The notes under the pieces are model-generated. The model searched no databases and was not told the origin of the DNA. It worked only from the letters and a program-made list of their open reading frames with translations. Positions 34,435 through 42,772 of a DNA stretch of 64,000 nt are shown here, in pieces. The stretch is from assembly GCF_031181705.1 (NCBI RefSeq), contig NZ_JAPSKN010000004.1, positions 26,518 to 90,517 of the forward strand, in the 5' to 3' direction. The stretch is from Streptomyces sp. Lineage in GTDB: Bacteria > Actinomycetota > Actinomycetes > Streptomycetales > Streptomycetaceae. A program made the translations under genes and the position numbers. Within the stretch, counting starts at the first letter, position 1; each line of letters opens with the position of its first letter.

Positions 34435-34617
34435 CGAGCCACCTCCTCCCGTCCGCCGCAGCAGACCTCACCGTGCCTCTCTGTTCTACGGCACGGCACT
34501 GACAAATGAGAGGCCCAACTCCGGTTGACCAGCGCCGGTTTTGTGGCGTTTCGAAAACCGGCGGACGGAGCGGGCGCCGGACCACGGTAGGCCTCTCGGC
34601 ACCGTCAGCCAATCTGG

Positions 34618-34880
34618 TTATCCACAGGCCATGTGGACGACGGCCCAGATGCTGTGGAGAACTCGGCCAAACCTGTGCACGACCCGGTGGACAGGCCTGT
34701 GAACAAGCAGCACCCCAACCTAAAGAGCCCTCTCTGACCTGCATCTTTGCCATCCACCGGCTGTGCAGAAGAAAAACTTCCCCAACCGGCGCAAGATCGC
34801 TGCGAAAGGTGCACAGCAGTGCGCGTCCCCGAACGGAAAGTAAGGGTCACAAAAGCTTTGCATCTCTTACCTGTGGACGA
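34618..34880. promoter_or_regulatory. cluster of DnaA-box-like sequences in the dnaB/MATE gap
   Basis: The 460-bp gap (34435-34894) has no ORF. Against TTGTCCACA, five sites have a single mismatch: TTATCCACA at 34618-34626 (+), and on the minus strand TCGTCCACA at 34632-34640, TTCTCCACA at 34653-34661, TTGTTCACA at 34698-34706 and TCGTCCACA at 34872-34880. Two more have two mismatches (34674-34682, 34686-34694). Such density is unexpected by chance. It could regulate dnaB or titrate DnaA. Clusters outside oriC have been described in S. coelicolor. Confidence 0.65.
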
Positions 34881-34894
34881 TTAGATTGGTGCGC

Positions 34895-36232
34895 ATGACA
34901 CAGGCCCCCGCGCGCCGCCGAGACGGCCGCAGACAGCACGACCGAGAGATCGTCGCGCTGGCCGTGCCGGCCTTCGGCGCACTCGTCGCCGAGCCCCTCT
35001 TCCTGCTGGCCGACACCGCCATCGTCGGCCATCTGGGCACGGCCCAGCTCGCCGGTCTCGGTGTCGCCTCGGCCTTGCTGATGACCGCCGTCAGCGTCTT
35101 CGTCTTCCTCGCCTACGCCACCACGGCGGCGGTCGCCCGCCGCGTCGGCGCGGGTGATCTCCAGGCCGCCATCCGTCAGGGCATGGACGGCATCTGGCTG
35201 GCGCTGCTCCTCGGCGCCGCCGTCGTGGCCGCCGCCCTGCCCACGGCACCCCACCTCGTGGACCTCTTCGGGGCGTCGGAGGCGGCAGCCCCCTACGCCA
35301 CCACCTACCTGCGCATCTCCGTGCTCGGCATCCCCGCCATGCTCGTCGTCCTCGCCGCGACCGGCGTTCTGCGCGGACTGCAGGACACCAAAACCCCGCT
35401 CTACGTCGCCATCGCCGGATTCATCGCGAACGGTGCCCTCAACGTCGGGCTCGTCTACGGGGCCGACCTGGGGATCGCCGGCTCCGCCTGGGGCACGGTC
35501 ATAGCGCAGTGCGGGATGGCCGCCGTCTACCTCGTGGTGGTCCTGCGGGGCGCCCGCAAGCATGGTGCCTCGCTGCGTCCGGACGCCGCAGGGATCAGAG
35601 CATCCGCGCAGGCGGGTGTGCCCTTGCTCGTCCGCACCCTCTCCCTGAGGGCGATCCTGATGATCGCCACGGCGGTCGCCGCCCGGCTCGGGGACGCCGA
35701 CATCGCGGCCCACCAGATCATCCTGTCCCTGTGGAGTCTGCTCGCCTTCGCCCTCGACGCCATCGCCATCGCGGGGCAGGCCATCATCGGCCGCTACCTC
35801 GGAGCCGGTGACGCCCAGGGCGCCCGTGACGCCTGCCGTCGGATGGTCGAGTGGGGCATCGCCGTCGGGGTTGTCCTCGGCATCCTGGTGGTCATCACCC
35901 GCCCGGTGCTCCTGCCCCTGTTCAGCAGCGACCCCGCGGTCAAGGACGTGGCCCTGCCTGCCCTGGTCATCGTCGCCCTCTCCCAGCCGATCTGCGGCAT
36001 CGTCTTCGTGCTGGACGGGGTGCTGATGGGTGCCGGCGACGGCCCCTATCTCGCCTGGGCAATGCTGCTCACTCTCGCGGTGTTCACCCCGGCAGCTCTG
36101 CTGGTGCCGGTGCTGGGCGGCGGGCTCACCGCGCTGTGGGCCACCATGACGCTGATGATGACCGTACGGATGCTGACCCTGTGGCTCCGCAGCCGCTCGG
36201 GGCGCTGGATCGTGACGGGCGCGACCCGCTGA
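34895..36232 (+). CDS. MATE-family efflux transporter (DinF-like)
   Basis: A 445-residue, 12-span cation-coupled exporter. REIVALAVPAFGALVAEPLF then LLADTAIVGHLGTAQLAGLG is the start typical of the DinF-like MATE branch. The second half repeats the fold, with LSLRAILMIATAVAARLGDA and DIAAHQIILSLWSLLAFALD then AIAIAGQAIIGRYLGAGD. Its substrate is unknown. The ATG at 34895 gives MTQAPARRRDGRRQHDREI; the frame stays open to a TTG at 34886 and no strong SD is present, so the start is not certain. It diverges from dnaB across the DnaA-box cluster. Three parS or parS-like sites follow its stop. Confidence 0.92.
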   Translation: MTQAPARRRDGRRQHDREIVALAVPAFGALVAEPLFLLADTAIVGHLGTAQLAGLGVASALLMTAVSVFVFLAYATTAAVARRVGAGDLQAAIRQGMDGIWLALLLGAAVVAAALPTAPHLVDLFGASEAAAPYATTYLRISVLGIPAMLVVLAATGVLRGLQDTKTPLYVAIAGFIANGALNVGLVYGADLGIAGSAWGTVIAQCGMAAVYLVVVLRGARKHGASLRPDAAGIRASAQAGVPLLVRTLSLRAILMIATAVAARLGDADIAAHQIILSLWSLLAFALDAIAIAGQAIIGRYLGAGDAQGARDACRRMVEWGIAVGVVLGILVVITRPVLLPLFSSDPAVKDVALPALVIVALSQPICGIVFVLDGVLMGAGDGPYLAWAMLLTLAVFTPAALLVPVLGGGLTALWATMTLMMTVRMLTLWLRSRSGRWIVTGATR

Positions 36233-36234
36233 CC

Positions 36235-36248
36235 GTTTCACGTGAAAC
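36235..36248. other. parS: parS site (exact)
   Basis: Exact GTTTCACGTGAAAC, three bases after the MATE stop codon. Confidence 0.95.
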
Positions 36249-36255
36249 ATCGACG

Positions 36256-36267
36256 GTTTCACGTAAC
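36256..36267. other. decayed parS (two-base deletion)
   Basis: GTTTCACGTAAC looks like parS with two bases lost from the right half. It lies between two exact copies. Confidence 0.4.
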
Positions 36268-36289
36268 AGTGACGTCCACGGAACGGGCC

Positions 36290-36303
36290 GTTTCACGTGA
36301 AAC
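36290..36303. other. parS: parS site (exact)
   Basis: Exact GTTTCACGTGAAAC, 55 bp from the copy at 36235, in the gap between the convergent MATE and rplI genes. Confidence 0.95.
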
Positions 36304-36345
36304 CGGCTCCGTCGTCCGGAGACGGAATCCAACGCCAGACACGAC

Positions 36346-36379
36346 GATGGGGCCGCACCCCGCAGGGCACGACCCCATC
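36346..36379 (-). terminator. possible terminator of the rpsF-ssb-rpsR-rplI operon
   Basis: GATGGGG / CCCCATC arms with a 20-base loop, 27 bp past the rplI stop. The loop is long, so this is a moderate candidate. Confidence 0.45.
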
Positions 36380-36405
36380 ACTCACTGCTTCAGCGAGTGC
36401 GGCAC

Positions 36406-36852
36406 TCAGGCCGCGACGACCTCGACGTTGACCTTGGCGGCAACCTCGGGGTGCAGACGCACGGACGTCTCGTGAGCGCCCAGCGTCTTGATCGGCGAGC
36501 CCAGCTCGATGCGGCGCTTGTCGACCTCGGGGCCACCGGAAGCCTTGATCGCGGACGCGATGTCGGCCGGGGTGACGGAACCGAAGAGACGACCGGCGTC
36601 GCCCGAGCGGACGGCCAGACGGACCTTGACGCCCTCGAGCTGGGCCTTCACCTGGTTGGCCTGCTCGATGGTCTGGATCTCGTGGATCTTGCGAGCACGA
36701 CGGATCTGCTCGACGTCCTTCTCGCCACCCTTGGTCCAGCGGATCGCGAACTTCCGCGGGATCAGGTAGTTGCGAGCGTAGCCGTCCTTGACGTCGACGA
36801 CGTCGCCAGCGGCGCCGAGGCCGGAGACCTCGTGGGTGAGGATGATCTTCAT
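36406..36852 (-). CDS. rplI: 50S ribosomal protein L9
   Basis: 148 residues, the normal L9 length. [40 protein letters not shown] is the N-terminal RNA-binding domain signature, followed by the long connecting helix and C-terminal domain ([20 protein letters not shown]). It binds 23S rRNA near the base of the L1 stalk and helps keep reading frame. It is the last gene of the operon, 18 bp after rpsR. Confidence 0.98.
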   Translation of the reverse strand: MKIILTHEVSGLGAAGDVVDVKDGYARNYLIPRKFAIRWTKGGEKDVEQIRRARKIHEIQTIEQANQVKAQLEGVKVRLAVRSGDAGRLFGSVTPADIASAIKASGGPEVDKRRIELGSPIKTLGAHETSVRLHPEVAAKVNVEVVAA

Positions 36853-36870
36853 GAGTCGGTCACCCTTCCC

Positions 36871-37107
36871 TTATCGCGCGGTGGACGTGTAGGGCAGCAG
36901 CGCCATCTCACGGCTGTTCTTGACGGCCGTGGCGACGTCACGCTGGTGCTGCGTGCAGTTGCCGGTCACGCGGCGGGCACGGATCTTGCCGCGGTCGGAA
37001 ATGAACTTCCGCAGCATGTTCGTGTCCTTGTAGTCCACGTACGTGACCTTGTCCTTGCAGAAAGCGCAGACCTTCTTCTTCGGCTTGCGCACAGGCGGCT
37101 TCGCCAT
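36871..37107 (-). CDS. rpsR: 30S ribosomal protein S18 (zinc-ribbon, C+ type)
   Basis: 78 residues. Family signature [20 protein letters not shown] then [20 protein letters not shown]. The CAFC pair near residue 14 together with Cys and His in GNCTQHQ make a four-residue metal site, so this is the zinc-containing S18 form. Streptomyces usually also encode a Cys-free, Zur-controlled paralogue elsewhere. It partners with S6 (rpsF, same operon) on the 30S platform. Confidence 0.98.
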   Translation of the reverse strand: MAKPPVRKPKKKVCAFCKDKVTYVDYKDTNMLRKFISDRGKIRARRVTGNCTQHQRDVATAVKNSREMALLPYTSTAR

Positions 37108-37152
37108 GGTGTATCTCCTGTGTGATCAAGAAGTGTGGGTGCGAACCCGCCC

Positions 37153-37740
37153 TTAGAAGGGGGGCTCGTCCGAGTAGCCGCCGCCACCGCCGCCGCCGGA
37201 GTTTCCACCCCAGCCGCCGCCACCGCCCTGGCTGCCACCGGCGGGAGCGCCGGTCGCCCACGGGTCGTCGGCAGGAGCTCCGCCGCCCTGCTGGCCGCCG
37301 CCGGGGCCGCCGCCCCAGCCGCCGCCACCCTGGCCGCCGCCGCTGCCGCCGCCGTAACCGCCCTGGCCACCGCGGCCGCTGGTCTTGGTGACCTTGGCCG
37401 TGGCGTTGCGCAGGCTGGCGCCGACTTCCTCGACGTCCAGCTCGTAGACCGTGCGCTTGACACCCTCACGGTCCTCGTAGGACCGCTGCTTCAGCCGGCC
37501 CTGCACGATGACGCGCATGCCTCGCTGGAGCGACTCCGCGACGTTCTCCGCCGCCTGACGCCAGACCGAGCAGGTCAGGAACAGGCTCTCGCCGTCCTTC
37601 CACTCGTTCGTCTGGCGGTCGAAGGTGCGGGGAGTGGACGCGACACGGAACTTCGCGACGGCCGCACCGGAGGGGGTGAAGCGCAGCTCGGGGTCGTCGA
37701 CAAGATTGCCGACCACCGTGATGACGGTCTCGCCTGCCAT
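37153..37740 (-). CDS. ssb: single-stranded DNA-binding protein
   Basis: A 195-residue SSB. The OB fold occupies residues 1-110 ([79 protein letters not shown]). A long Gly/Trp-rich linker follows, then the acidic tail YSDEPPF. The tail differs from the E. coli DDDIPF, as is usual for actinobacterial SSBs; the terminal Pro-Phe that docks partner proteins is kept. The position between rpsF and rpsR is the conserved bacterial arrangement. The gap to rpsF is 71 bp, so ssb may have extra control. Confidence 0.97.
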   Translation of the reverse strand: MAGETVITVVGNLVDDPELRFTPSGAAVAKFRVASTPRTFDRQTNEWKDGESLFLTCSVWRQAAENVAESLQRGMRVIVQGRLKQRSYEDREGVKRTVYELDVEEVGASLRNATAKVTKTSGRGGQGGYGGGSGGGQGGGGWGGGPGGGQQGGGAPADDPWATGAPAGGSQGGGGGWGGNSGGGGGGGYSDEPPF

Positions 37741-37811
37741 GGGGGAACCTCTCGGCGGGTTTGCTCTGGCTGCTTGCTACTCGAATCCCGGGATCAGCTG
37801 AGCGTGGAAGC

Positions 37812-38102
37812 TCAGTGCATCTCGGGACGGAGGACCTTGGTCCGGAGGACCGACTCGTTCAGGTTCATCTGGCGGTCGAGCTCCTTGACGACCGCAGGCT
37901 CGGCCTGCAGGTCGATGACCGAGTAGATGCCCTCGGGCTTCTTCTTGATCTCGTACGCGAGACGACGACGACCCCAGGTGTCGACCTTCTCGACCTTTCC
38001 GCCGCCGTCACGGACGACAGAGAGGAAGTTCTCGATCAGCGGGGAGACAGCGCGCTCCTCGACGTCGGGGTCGAGGATGACCATCACCTCGTAGTGACGC
38101 AT
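37812..38102 (-). CDS. rpsF: 30S ribosomal protein S6
   Basis: 96 residues: [40 protein letters not shown] and [11 protein letters not shown] are the S6 core. The ATG at 38102 has a very strong AAAGGAGGT about 8 nt upstream, which rejects the longer frame to 38195. First gene of the rpsF-ssb-rpsR-rplI operon. A single DnaA-box-like TTCTCCACA (minus strand, 38206-38214) lies about 105 bp upstream; a promoter could not be fixed. Confidence 0.98.
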   Translation of the reverse strand: MRHYEVMVILDPDVEERAVSPLIENFLSVVRDGGGKVEKVDTWGRRRLAYEIKKKPEGIYSVIDLQAEPAVVKELDRQMNLNESVLRTKVLRPEMH

Positions 38103-38366
38103 GTGGAACCCACCTCCTTTGGACTCAGCGGCCACGGTCGTTCCGTGGCAGGAGGGTTGTGATGCGTAGGCAACGGTATCGGCCACCACTGACAATCAGG
38201 GGATCTGTGGAGAAGCCCTTGCCATGACATGGGCAGACACCGGTGCGGACGGTACACAGTACCCGCACGACGGCTTCCGGTTGAAATCCGGTCGCGAGGG
38301 CAGCCAATCTGTACACATCGGGTGTGTATGGCGCTACGATGCGCCGACTTTCGCAGGAGGTGCCCT

Positions 38367-38672
38367 ATGGCACAGGTATTGCGACCCAACGCCGCCGGCG
38401 GCCTCTTCGCCACGGACGGCAAGCCCCACCCCCTCCAGGACACGCTGCTCGCGGTGACCCTCGTGCTGGGCCTCACCGCGTTCCTCACGGCGATCATCAG
38501 CGACGACCTGCACGTGCTCAGCTCCTGGGCCGGCCTGGTGGGCATTCTCACGGGCGCCTACGGCCAGTGGGTCTCGGAGACGACGCGGGAGCGCTTCGGC
38601 CTGATCCTGGGCCTGGGCGCGTCGGGTGTCGGTTTCTTCCTGGGCATGATGCACGGCGGCCTCATCGGCTGA
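38367..38672 (+). CDS. small three-span membrane protein
   Basis: A 101-residue hydrophobic protein conserved in Streptomyces next to the rpsF operon, function unknown. Spans are QDTLLAVTLVLGLTAFLTAI, VLSSWAGLVGILTGAYGQWV and FGLILGLGASGVGFFLGMMH. The start ATG at 38367 has GGAGGT seven bases upstream. It diverges from rpsF; a TACGAT at 38335-38340 may be its -10 region but no good -35 accompanies it. A terminator follows at 38705. Confidence 0.8.
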   Translation: MAQVLRPNAAGGLFATDGKPHPLQDTLLAVTLVLGLTAFLTAIISDDLHVLSSWAGLVGILTGAYGQWVSETTRERFGLILGLGASGVGFFLGMMHGGLIG

Positions 38673-38704
38673 CGCCGGAGCACCCCTTCTCGAACAGCGG
38701 ACGA

Positions 38705-38731
38705 CGCCCCGGCCGTCCTCGGGCCGGGGCG
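38705..38731 (+). terminator. terminator after the small membrane protein gene
   Basis: Ten-base perfect arms (CGCCCCGGCC / GGCCGGGGCG) with a 7-base loop, 33 bp after the stop. Confidence 0.75.
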
Positions 38732-38837
38732 CAGGTTCCGTACGCCCAACCGGCGCGCTCCCACGGCGCAGTAGGCTTCGCGCGAGAGCCGGAGCCCCTG
38801 AACCCATGGGGACACACCAGCCCGAGGAGCGCCCCGA

Positions 38838-39959
38838 ATGAGCCTGACCCTGAGGACCATCAGTCGAGAGCAGCATCTGGCCTACATCCAGAGCCTGCCG
38901 TCGGCGAGTCACATGCAGGTCCCGGCCTGGGCTGATGTCAAGGCGGAGTGGCGCTCCGAGAACCTCGGCTGGTTCGACGAGCGCACCGGCGAGCTGGTCG
39001 GCGTGGGTCTCGTCCTCTACCGGCAGCTTCCCAAGATCAAGCGCTACCTCGCGTACCTGCCCGAGGGCCCGGTCATCAACTGGTTCGCGCCGAATCTGCA
39101 GGAGTGGATCGAGCCGATGCTGGCGCACCTGAAGCAGCAGGGTGCCTTCTCGGTGAAGATGGGACCGCCGGTGATCATCCGGCGCTGGGAGGCCACCTCC
39201 ATCAAGGCGGGCATCCAGAACCCTGACGTGAAGCGGCTGCGGGACATCGAGGCCGACCACATCGAGCCGCGCGCGTTCGAGGTGGCCGACAAGCTGCGCC
39301 GCATGGGCTGGCAGCAGGGCGAGGACGGCGGCGCGGGCTTCGGCGACGTCCAGCCGCGCTACGTCTACCAGGTGCCGCTGGCGAACCGTTCCCTGGAAGA
39401 GGTCCACAAGAACTTCAACCAGCTGTGGCGCCGCAACATCAAGAAGGCCGAGAAGGCCGGCGTCGAGGTCGTCCAGGGCGGCTACCAGGACCTCGAGGAA
39501 TGGCAGCGGCTCTACGAGATCACGGCCGTGCGCGACCACTTCCGGCCGCGCCCGCTGTCGTACTTCCAGCGCATGTGGACGGCCCTCAACTCCGAGGACC
39601 CCAACCGCATGCGGCTGTACTTCGCGCGGCACAACGGCGTGAACCTGTCGGCGGCGACGATGCTGATCGTCGGCGGACACGTCTGGTACTCCTACGGCGC
39701 CTCCGACAACATCGGCCGCGAGGTCCGGCCGTCGAACGCGATGCAGTGGCGGATGCTGCGGGACGCCTACGCGCTCGGGGCGACCGTCTACGACCTGCGC
39801 GGCATCTCGGACTCGCTGGACGAGACCGACCACCTCTTCGGCCTGATCCAGTTCAAGGTGGGCACCGGTGGCCAGGCGGCCGAGTACCTCGGCGAGTGGG
39901 ACTTCCCGCTCAACAAGCTGCTGCACAAGGCGCTCGACATCTACATGTCGCGTCGTTGA
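38838..39959 (+). CDS. femX: FemX-type peptidoglycan bridge transferase
   Basis: A FemABX-family aminoacyl transferase of 373 residues. It uses tRNA-carried amino acid to add the interpeptide residue to lipid II; in Streptomyces that is glycine on LL-diaminopimelate. Two GNAT-like halves are visible: HMQVPAWADVKAEWRSENLG in the first, and NFNQLWRRNIKKAEKAGVEV then FYAR-like RLYFARHNGVNLSAATML, SYGASDNIGREVRPSNAMQW and YDLRGISDSLDETDHLFGLI in the second. The last two are the family's best-conserved blocks. An alanine-racemase-like gene follows 65 bp downstream, and a glycosyltransferase and a PBP come next, forming a cell-wall neighbourhood. Confidence 0.9.
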   Translation: MSLTLRTISREQHLAYIQSLPSASHMQVPAWADVKAEWRSENLGWFDERTGELVGVGLVLYRQLPKIKRYLAYLPEGPVINWFAPNLQEWIEPMLAHLKQQGAFSVKMGPPVIIRRWEATSIKAGIQNPDVKRLRDIEADHIEPRAFEVADKLRRMGWQQGEDGGAGFGDVQPRYVYQVPLANRSLEEVHKNFNQLWRRNIKKAEKAGVEVVQGGYQDLEEWQRLYEITAVRDHFRPRPLSYFQRMWTALNSEDPNRMRLYFARHNGVNLSAATMLIVGGHVWYSYGASDNIGREVRPSNAMQWRMLRDAYALGATVYDLRGISDSLDETDHLFGLIQFKVGTGGQAAEYLGEWDFPLNKLLHKALDIYMSRR

Positions 39960-40024
39960 TGTCCCGTTCAGTGCTTCTATACCTCTGACACACGGCAACC
40001 ACGAGAAAGGTTCCAGGTCCGGCC

Positions 40025-41056
40025 ATGGCGCTCACGCTCTACGTCGACACCGCGCGCTGGCGGGCGCACCACAAGCACGTGCAGGAGCAGTTCCCCGGCC
40101 TCGTGCCGGTCTGCAAGGGCAACGGCTACGGTTTTGGGCACGAGCGGCTGGCGGAGGAGGCCACGCGGCTGGGCTCGGACATCCTCGCCGTCGGCACGAC
40201 GTACGAAGCCGCCCGGATCAAGGACTGGTTCAGCGGGGACCTGCTGGTGCTGACGCCCTACCGGCGCGGCGAGGAGCCGGTGCCGCTGCCGGACCGGGTG
40301 ATCCGCTCGGTCTCGTCGATAGACGGTGTGTACGGCCTCGTCGGTGCCCGTGTGGTGATCGAGGTGATGTCCTCGATGAAGCGGCACGGCATCGGTGAGC
40401 AGGACCTGGCCCAGCTGCACGCCGCCATCGAGAACGTCCGCCTGGAGGGCTTCGCGCTCCACCTGCCCCTGGACCGTACCGACGGCTCGGACGCGGTCGA
40501 GGAGGTCATCGGCTGGATGGACCGGCTCCGCGCGGCCCGGCTGCCGCTGCACACGATGTTCGTCAGCCACCTCAAGGCCGAGGATCTCGTCCGGCTCCAG
40601 CAGCAGTTCCCGCAGACCCGGTTCCGTGCCCGCATCGGCACGCGCCTGTGGCTGGGGGACCACGACGCCACCGAGTACCGCGGCGCCGTCCTCGACGTCA
40701 CGCGCGTCGCCAAGGGCGACCGTTTCGGCTACCGGCAGCAGAAGGCGGCCTCCGACGGCTTCCTGGTGGTGGTGGCGGGCGGAACGTCGCACGGGGTGGG
40801 CCTGGAGGCCCCGAAGGCGCTGCACGGCGTCATGCCGCGCGCCAAGGGCGTCGCCCGCGCAGGCCTCGCGACGGTGAACCGGAACCTTTCTCCCTTCGTC
40901 TGGGGCGGCAAGCAGCGCTGGTTCGCCGAGCCGCCGCACATGCAGGTGTCGATCCTGTTCGTCCCCGCGGACGCGCCCGAGCCGAAGGTCGGTGAGGAAC
41001 TGGTGGCCCATCTGCGGCACACCACCACGCAGTTCGACCGGCTCGTGGACCGCTGA
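40025..41056 (+). CDS. alanine-racemase-like PLP-barrel protein (divergent)
   Basis: A 343-residue fold-type III PLP protein. The lysine motif reads VPVCKGNGYGFGHERL instead of the canonical AVVKADAYGHG, keeping the Lys. RFRARIGTRLWLGD corresponds to the R-x-G-x-x-L-Y-G block, and DRFGYRQQKA carries a Tyr where the second catalytic base sits. The C-terminal beta domain is short and weakly similar (HMQVSILFV, VGEELVAHLRHTTTQFDRL). It may racemise alanine or another amino acid, or be a divergent cell-wall helper. A second, canonical alr normally lies elsewhere in Streptomyces. It directly follows femX, suggesting a link to peptidoglycan peptides. Confidence 0.75.
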   Translation: MALTLYVDTARWRAHHKHVQEQFPGLVPVCKGNGYGFGHERLAEEATRLGSDILAVGTTYEAARIKDWFSGDLLVLTPYRRGEEPVPLPDRVIRSVSSIDGVYGLVGARVVIEVMSSMKRHGIGEQDLAQLHAAIENVRLEGFALHLPLDRTDGSDAVEEVIGWMDRLRAARLPLHTMFVSHLKAEDLVRLQQQFPQTRFRARIGTRLWLGDHDATEYRGAVLDVTRVAKGDRFGYRQQKAASDGFLVVVAGGTSHGVGLEAPKALHGVMPRAKGVARAGLATVNRNLSPFVWGGKQRWFAEPPHMQVSILFVPADAPEPKVGEELVAHLRHTTTQFDRLVDR

Positions 41057-41073
41057 CCGCCGTGGTTCAGCGA

Positions 41074-41106
41074 GAAGGCCGTACAGGGTCTCCCTGTACG
41101 GCCTTC
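41074..41106. terminator. bidirectional terminator
   Basis: 15-base perfect arms (GAAGGCCGTACAGGG / CCCTGTACGGCCTTC) with loop TCT between the convergent racemase-like and glycosyltransferase genes. Confidence 0.85.
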
Positions 41107-41139
41107 CGCATGACCGGTCCGGCGTCCGGCGTCGTTCGC

Positions 41140-42645
41140 TCAGAGCGAACCACCGGCGGCGTCCTGCTTGCCCCACTCGATCGGCGTTCCCGTGGCGTGG
41201 GCGTCGTCTGCCTGCCGCCGGGAGCGCGCCGCGGGTCCGAGCACGAAGACGTCCGCGGCACCGTCGAGCACTCCGCCCGAGGGATCGTCGTCGCCGGACC
41301 GGCGCACCGGGTCGCGCTCCGGCAGGAAGATGTCGCGCACCACCATCACGCAGAGGTAGAGCGTGCCCAGCAGGTGCAGGGCGATGGCCCAGTGGTAGCC
41401 GTCGGTGGGCAGCCCCTTGTGGGCGTCCCCGCTGGTCGTGTACGCGAGGTACAGCCAGATCCCCAGGAAGTACGCCACCTCGCAGGCCTGCCAGATCAGA
41501 AAGTCCCGCCACTTGGGCCGGGCGAGGGCGGCCAGGGGCACCAGCCACAGCACGTACTGCGGTGAGTAGACCTTGTTGGTGAGGATGAACGCCGCGACGA
41601 TCAGAAAGGCGAGCTGGGCGAACCGCGGACGGCGCGGAGCGGTCAGCGCGAGGGCCGCGACACCCGCGCAGCACACCAGCATCAGCAGCGTGGCGAGGGT
41701 GTTGACGGTGTCGGTGGCGAGCGGGTCGTCCGAGTTCTGGGCCATGATCAGCCAGAAGGAGCCGAAATCGACGCCCCGTTCCTGGCTGAACGTGTAGAAC
41801 TTCGACCAGCCTTCGAAGGCGAAGAGCATCACCGGCCCGTTCACGACGATCCAGGCGACGGCCGCGCCGCCCACGGCCGTGGCGAACTCGCGCCATCGGC
41901 CGGCGCGCCAGCACAGCACCAGCAGCGGCCCCAGCAGCAGGAAGGGATAGAGCTTGGCGGCCGTGGCGAGCCCCAGCAGGACACCGAAGGCCAGTGAGCG
42001 GCCGCGGGACCACATCAGCATCGCCGCGGCCGTCAGAGCGACCGCCAGCAGGTCCCAGTTGATCGTCGCCGTCAGCGCGAAGGCGGGCGCCAGGGCGACC
42101 AGCAGCCCGTCCCAGGGACGCCGGGCGTGGGTACGGGTCACGCAGACGGCGATGACGGACGCGCAGACCATGAGCATCCCGGCATTGACCATCCAGTACC
42201 ACTGCTCCTGGTCCTGGATGGTGCCGCTGCCGGGCGTGAGCCAGGAGGCGACCTCCATGAAGACGCCGGTCAGCACCGGGTACTCCAGGTACTGCATGTC
42301 GCCGGGGAGCCGGTCGAAGTACGGCACGAGCCCGTCGGCGAATCCGCGCCCCTGGTAGAGGTGCGGGATGTCCGAGTAGCAGGCGTGCGTGTACTGCGAG
42401 CTGGCGCCGAAGAACCAGGCGCCGTTGTAGCAGGGTGCTTTCTGGACCAGGCCGAGGGCGAACATCCCGATCGCCACCATGGCGATCACCCGGACGGGAG
42501 TCCACCAGGACGCCCCGAGCAGGGCGCGCCGCCCGAGCGGGCCGCCGATCAGCTCGCTGCCGGCCCGGGCGACCTTGTCCTCCTGGGTCGGCCGCACCAG
42601 GTCCGGCTCGTGGACGCTCGCTGGCGTCGTTTCTGCGCTGGGCAT
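41140..42645 (-). CDS. GT87-family membrane glycosyltransferase
   Basis: A 501-residue protein with about ten membrane spans, of the GT87 (DUF2029) polyprenyl-phosphate-sugar-dependent mannosyltransferase type. The extracytoplasmic first loop has YNGAWFFGASSQYTHACYSD, PHLYQGRGFADGLVPYFDRL and LEYPVLTGVFMEVASWL with the Asp/Glu typical of GT-C active sites. TAAKLYPFLLLGPLLVLCWR and NKVYSPQYVLWLVPLAALA are family blocks. The acceptor is unknown. The ATG at 42645 (MPSAETTPAS) has AGGA 8 nt upstream. The next ATG upstream lies too close to that SD. PBP and parS pair lie upstream on the same strand. Confidence 0.85.
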   Translation of the reverse strand: MPSAETTPASVHEPDLVRPTQEDKVARAGSELIGGPLGRRALLGASWWTPVRVIAMVAIGMFALGLVQKAPCYNGAWFFGASSQYTHACYSDIPHLYQGRGFADGLVPYFDRLPGDMQYLEYPVLTGVFMEVASWLTPGSGTIQDQEQWYWMVNAGMLMVCASVIAVCVTRTHARRPWDGLLVALAPAFALTATINWDLLAVALTAAAMLMWSRGRSLAFGVLLGLATAAKLYPFLLLGPLLVLCWRAGRWREFATAVGGAAVAWIVVNGPVMLFAFEGWSKFYTFSQERGVDFGSFWLIMAQNSDDPLATDTVNTLATLLMLVCCAGVAALALTAPRRPRFAQLAFLIVAAFILTNKVYSPQYVLWLVPLAALARPKWRDFLIWQACEVAYFLGIWLYLAYTTSGDAHKGLPTDGYHWAIALHLLGTLYLCVMVVRDIFLPERDPVRRSGDDDPSGGVLDGAADVFVLGPAARSRRQADDAHATGTPIEWGKQDAAGGSL

Positions 42646-42717
42646 GTCGCACATCCTGCCGTACGTGTCCGGAAAAACGTCGAGGGCCGCCGTACCCGAG
42701 GGGGTGCGGCGGCCCAT

Positions 42718-42731
42718 GTTTCACGTGAAAC
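42718..42731. other. parS: parS site (exact)
   Basis: Exact GTTTCACGTGAAAC; the first of a close pair (19 bp start to start) between the PBP stop and the glycosyltransferase start. Confidence 0.95.
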
Positions 42732-42736
42732 AGCGT

Positions 42737-42750
42737 GTTTCACGTGAAAC
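42737..42750. other. parS: parS site (exact)
   Basis: Exact GTTTCACGTGAAAC, only five bases after its neighbour; flanking GT/AC extend the palindrome to 18 bp. Confidence 0.95.
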
Positions 42751-42772
42751 ACCCAAGCCGGGCGATCGTCGG

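Noticed and set aside
34435..34894. oriC itself
   Set aside because: DnaA boxes are present, but dnaA and dnaN are not adjacent and only about seven boxes occur, far fewer than the large Streptomyces oriC. Gene order places oriC beyond the right edge.
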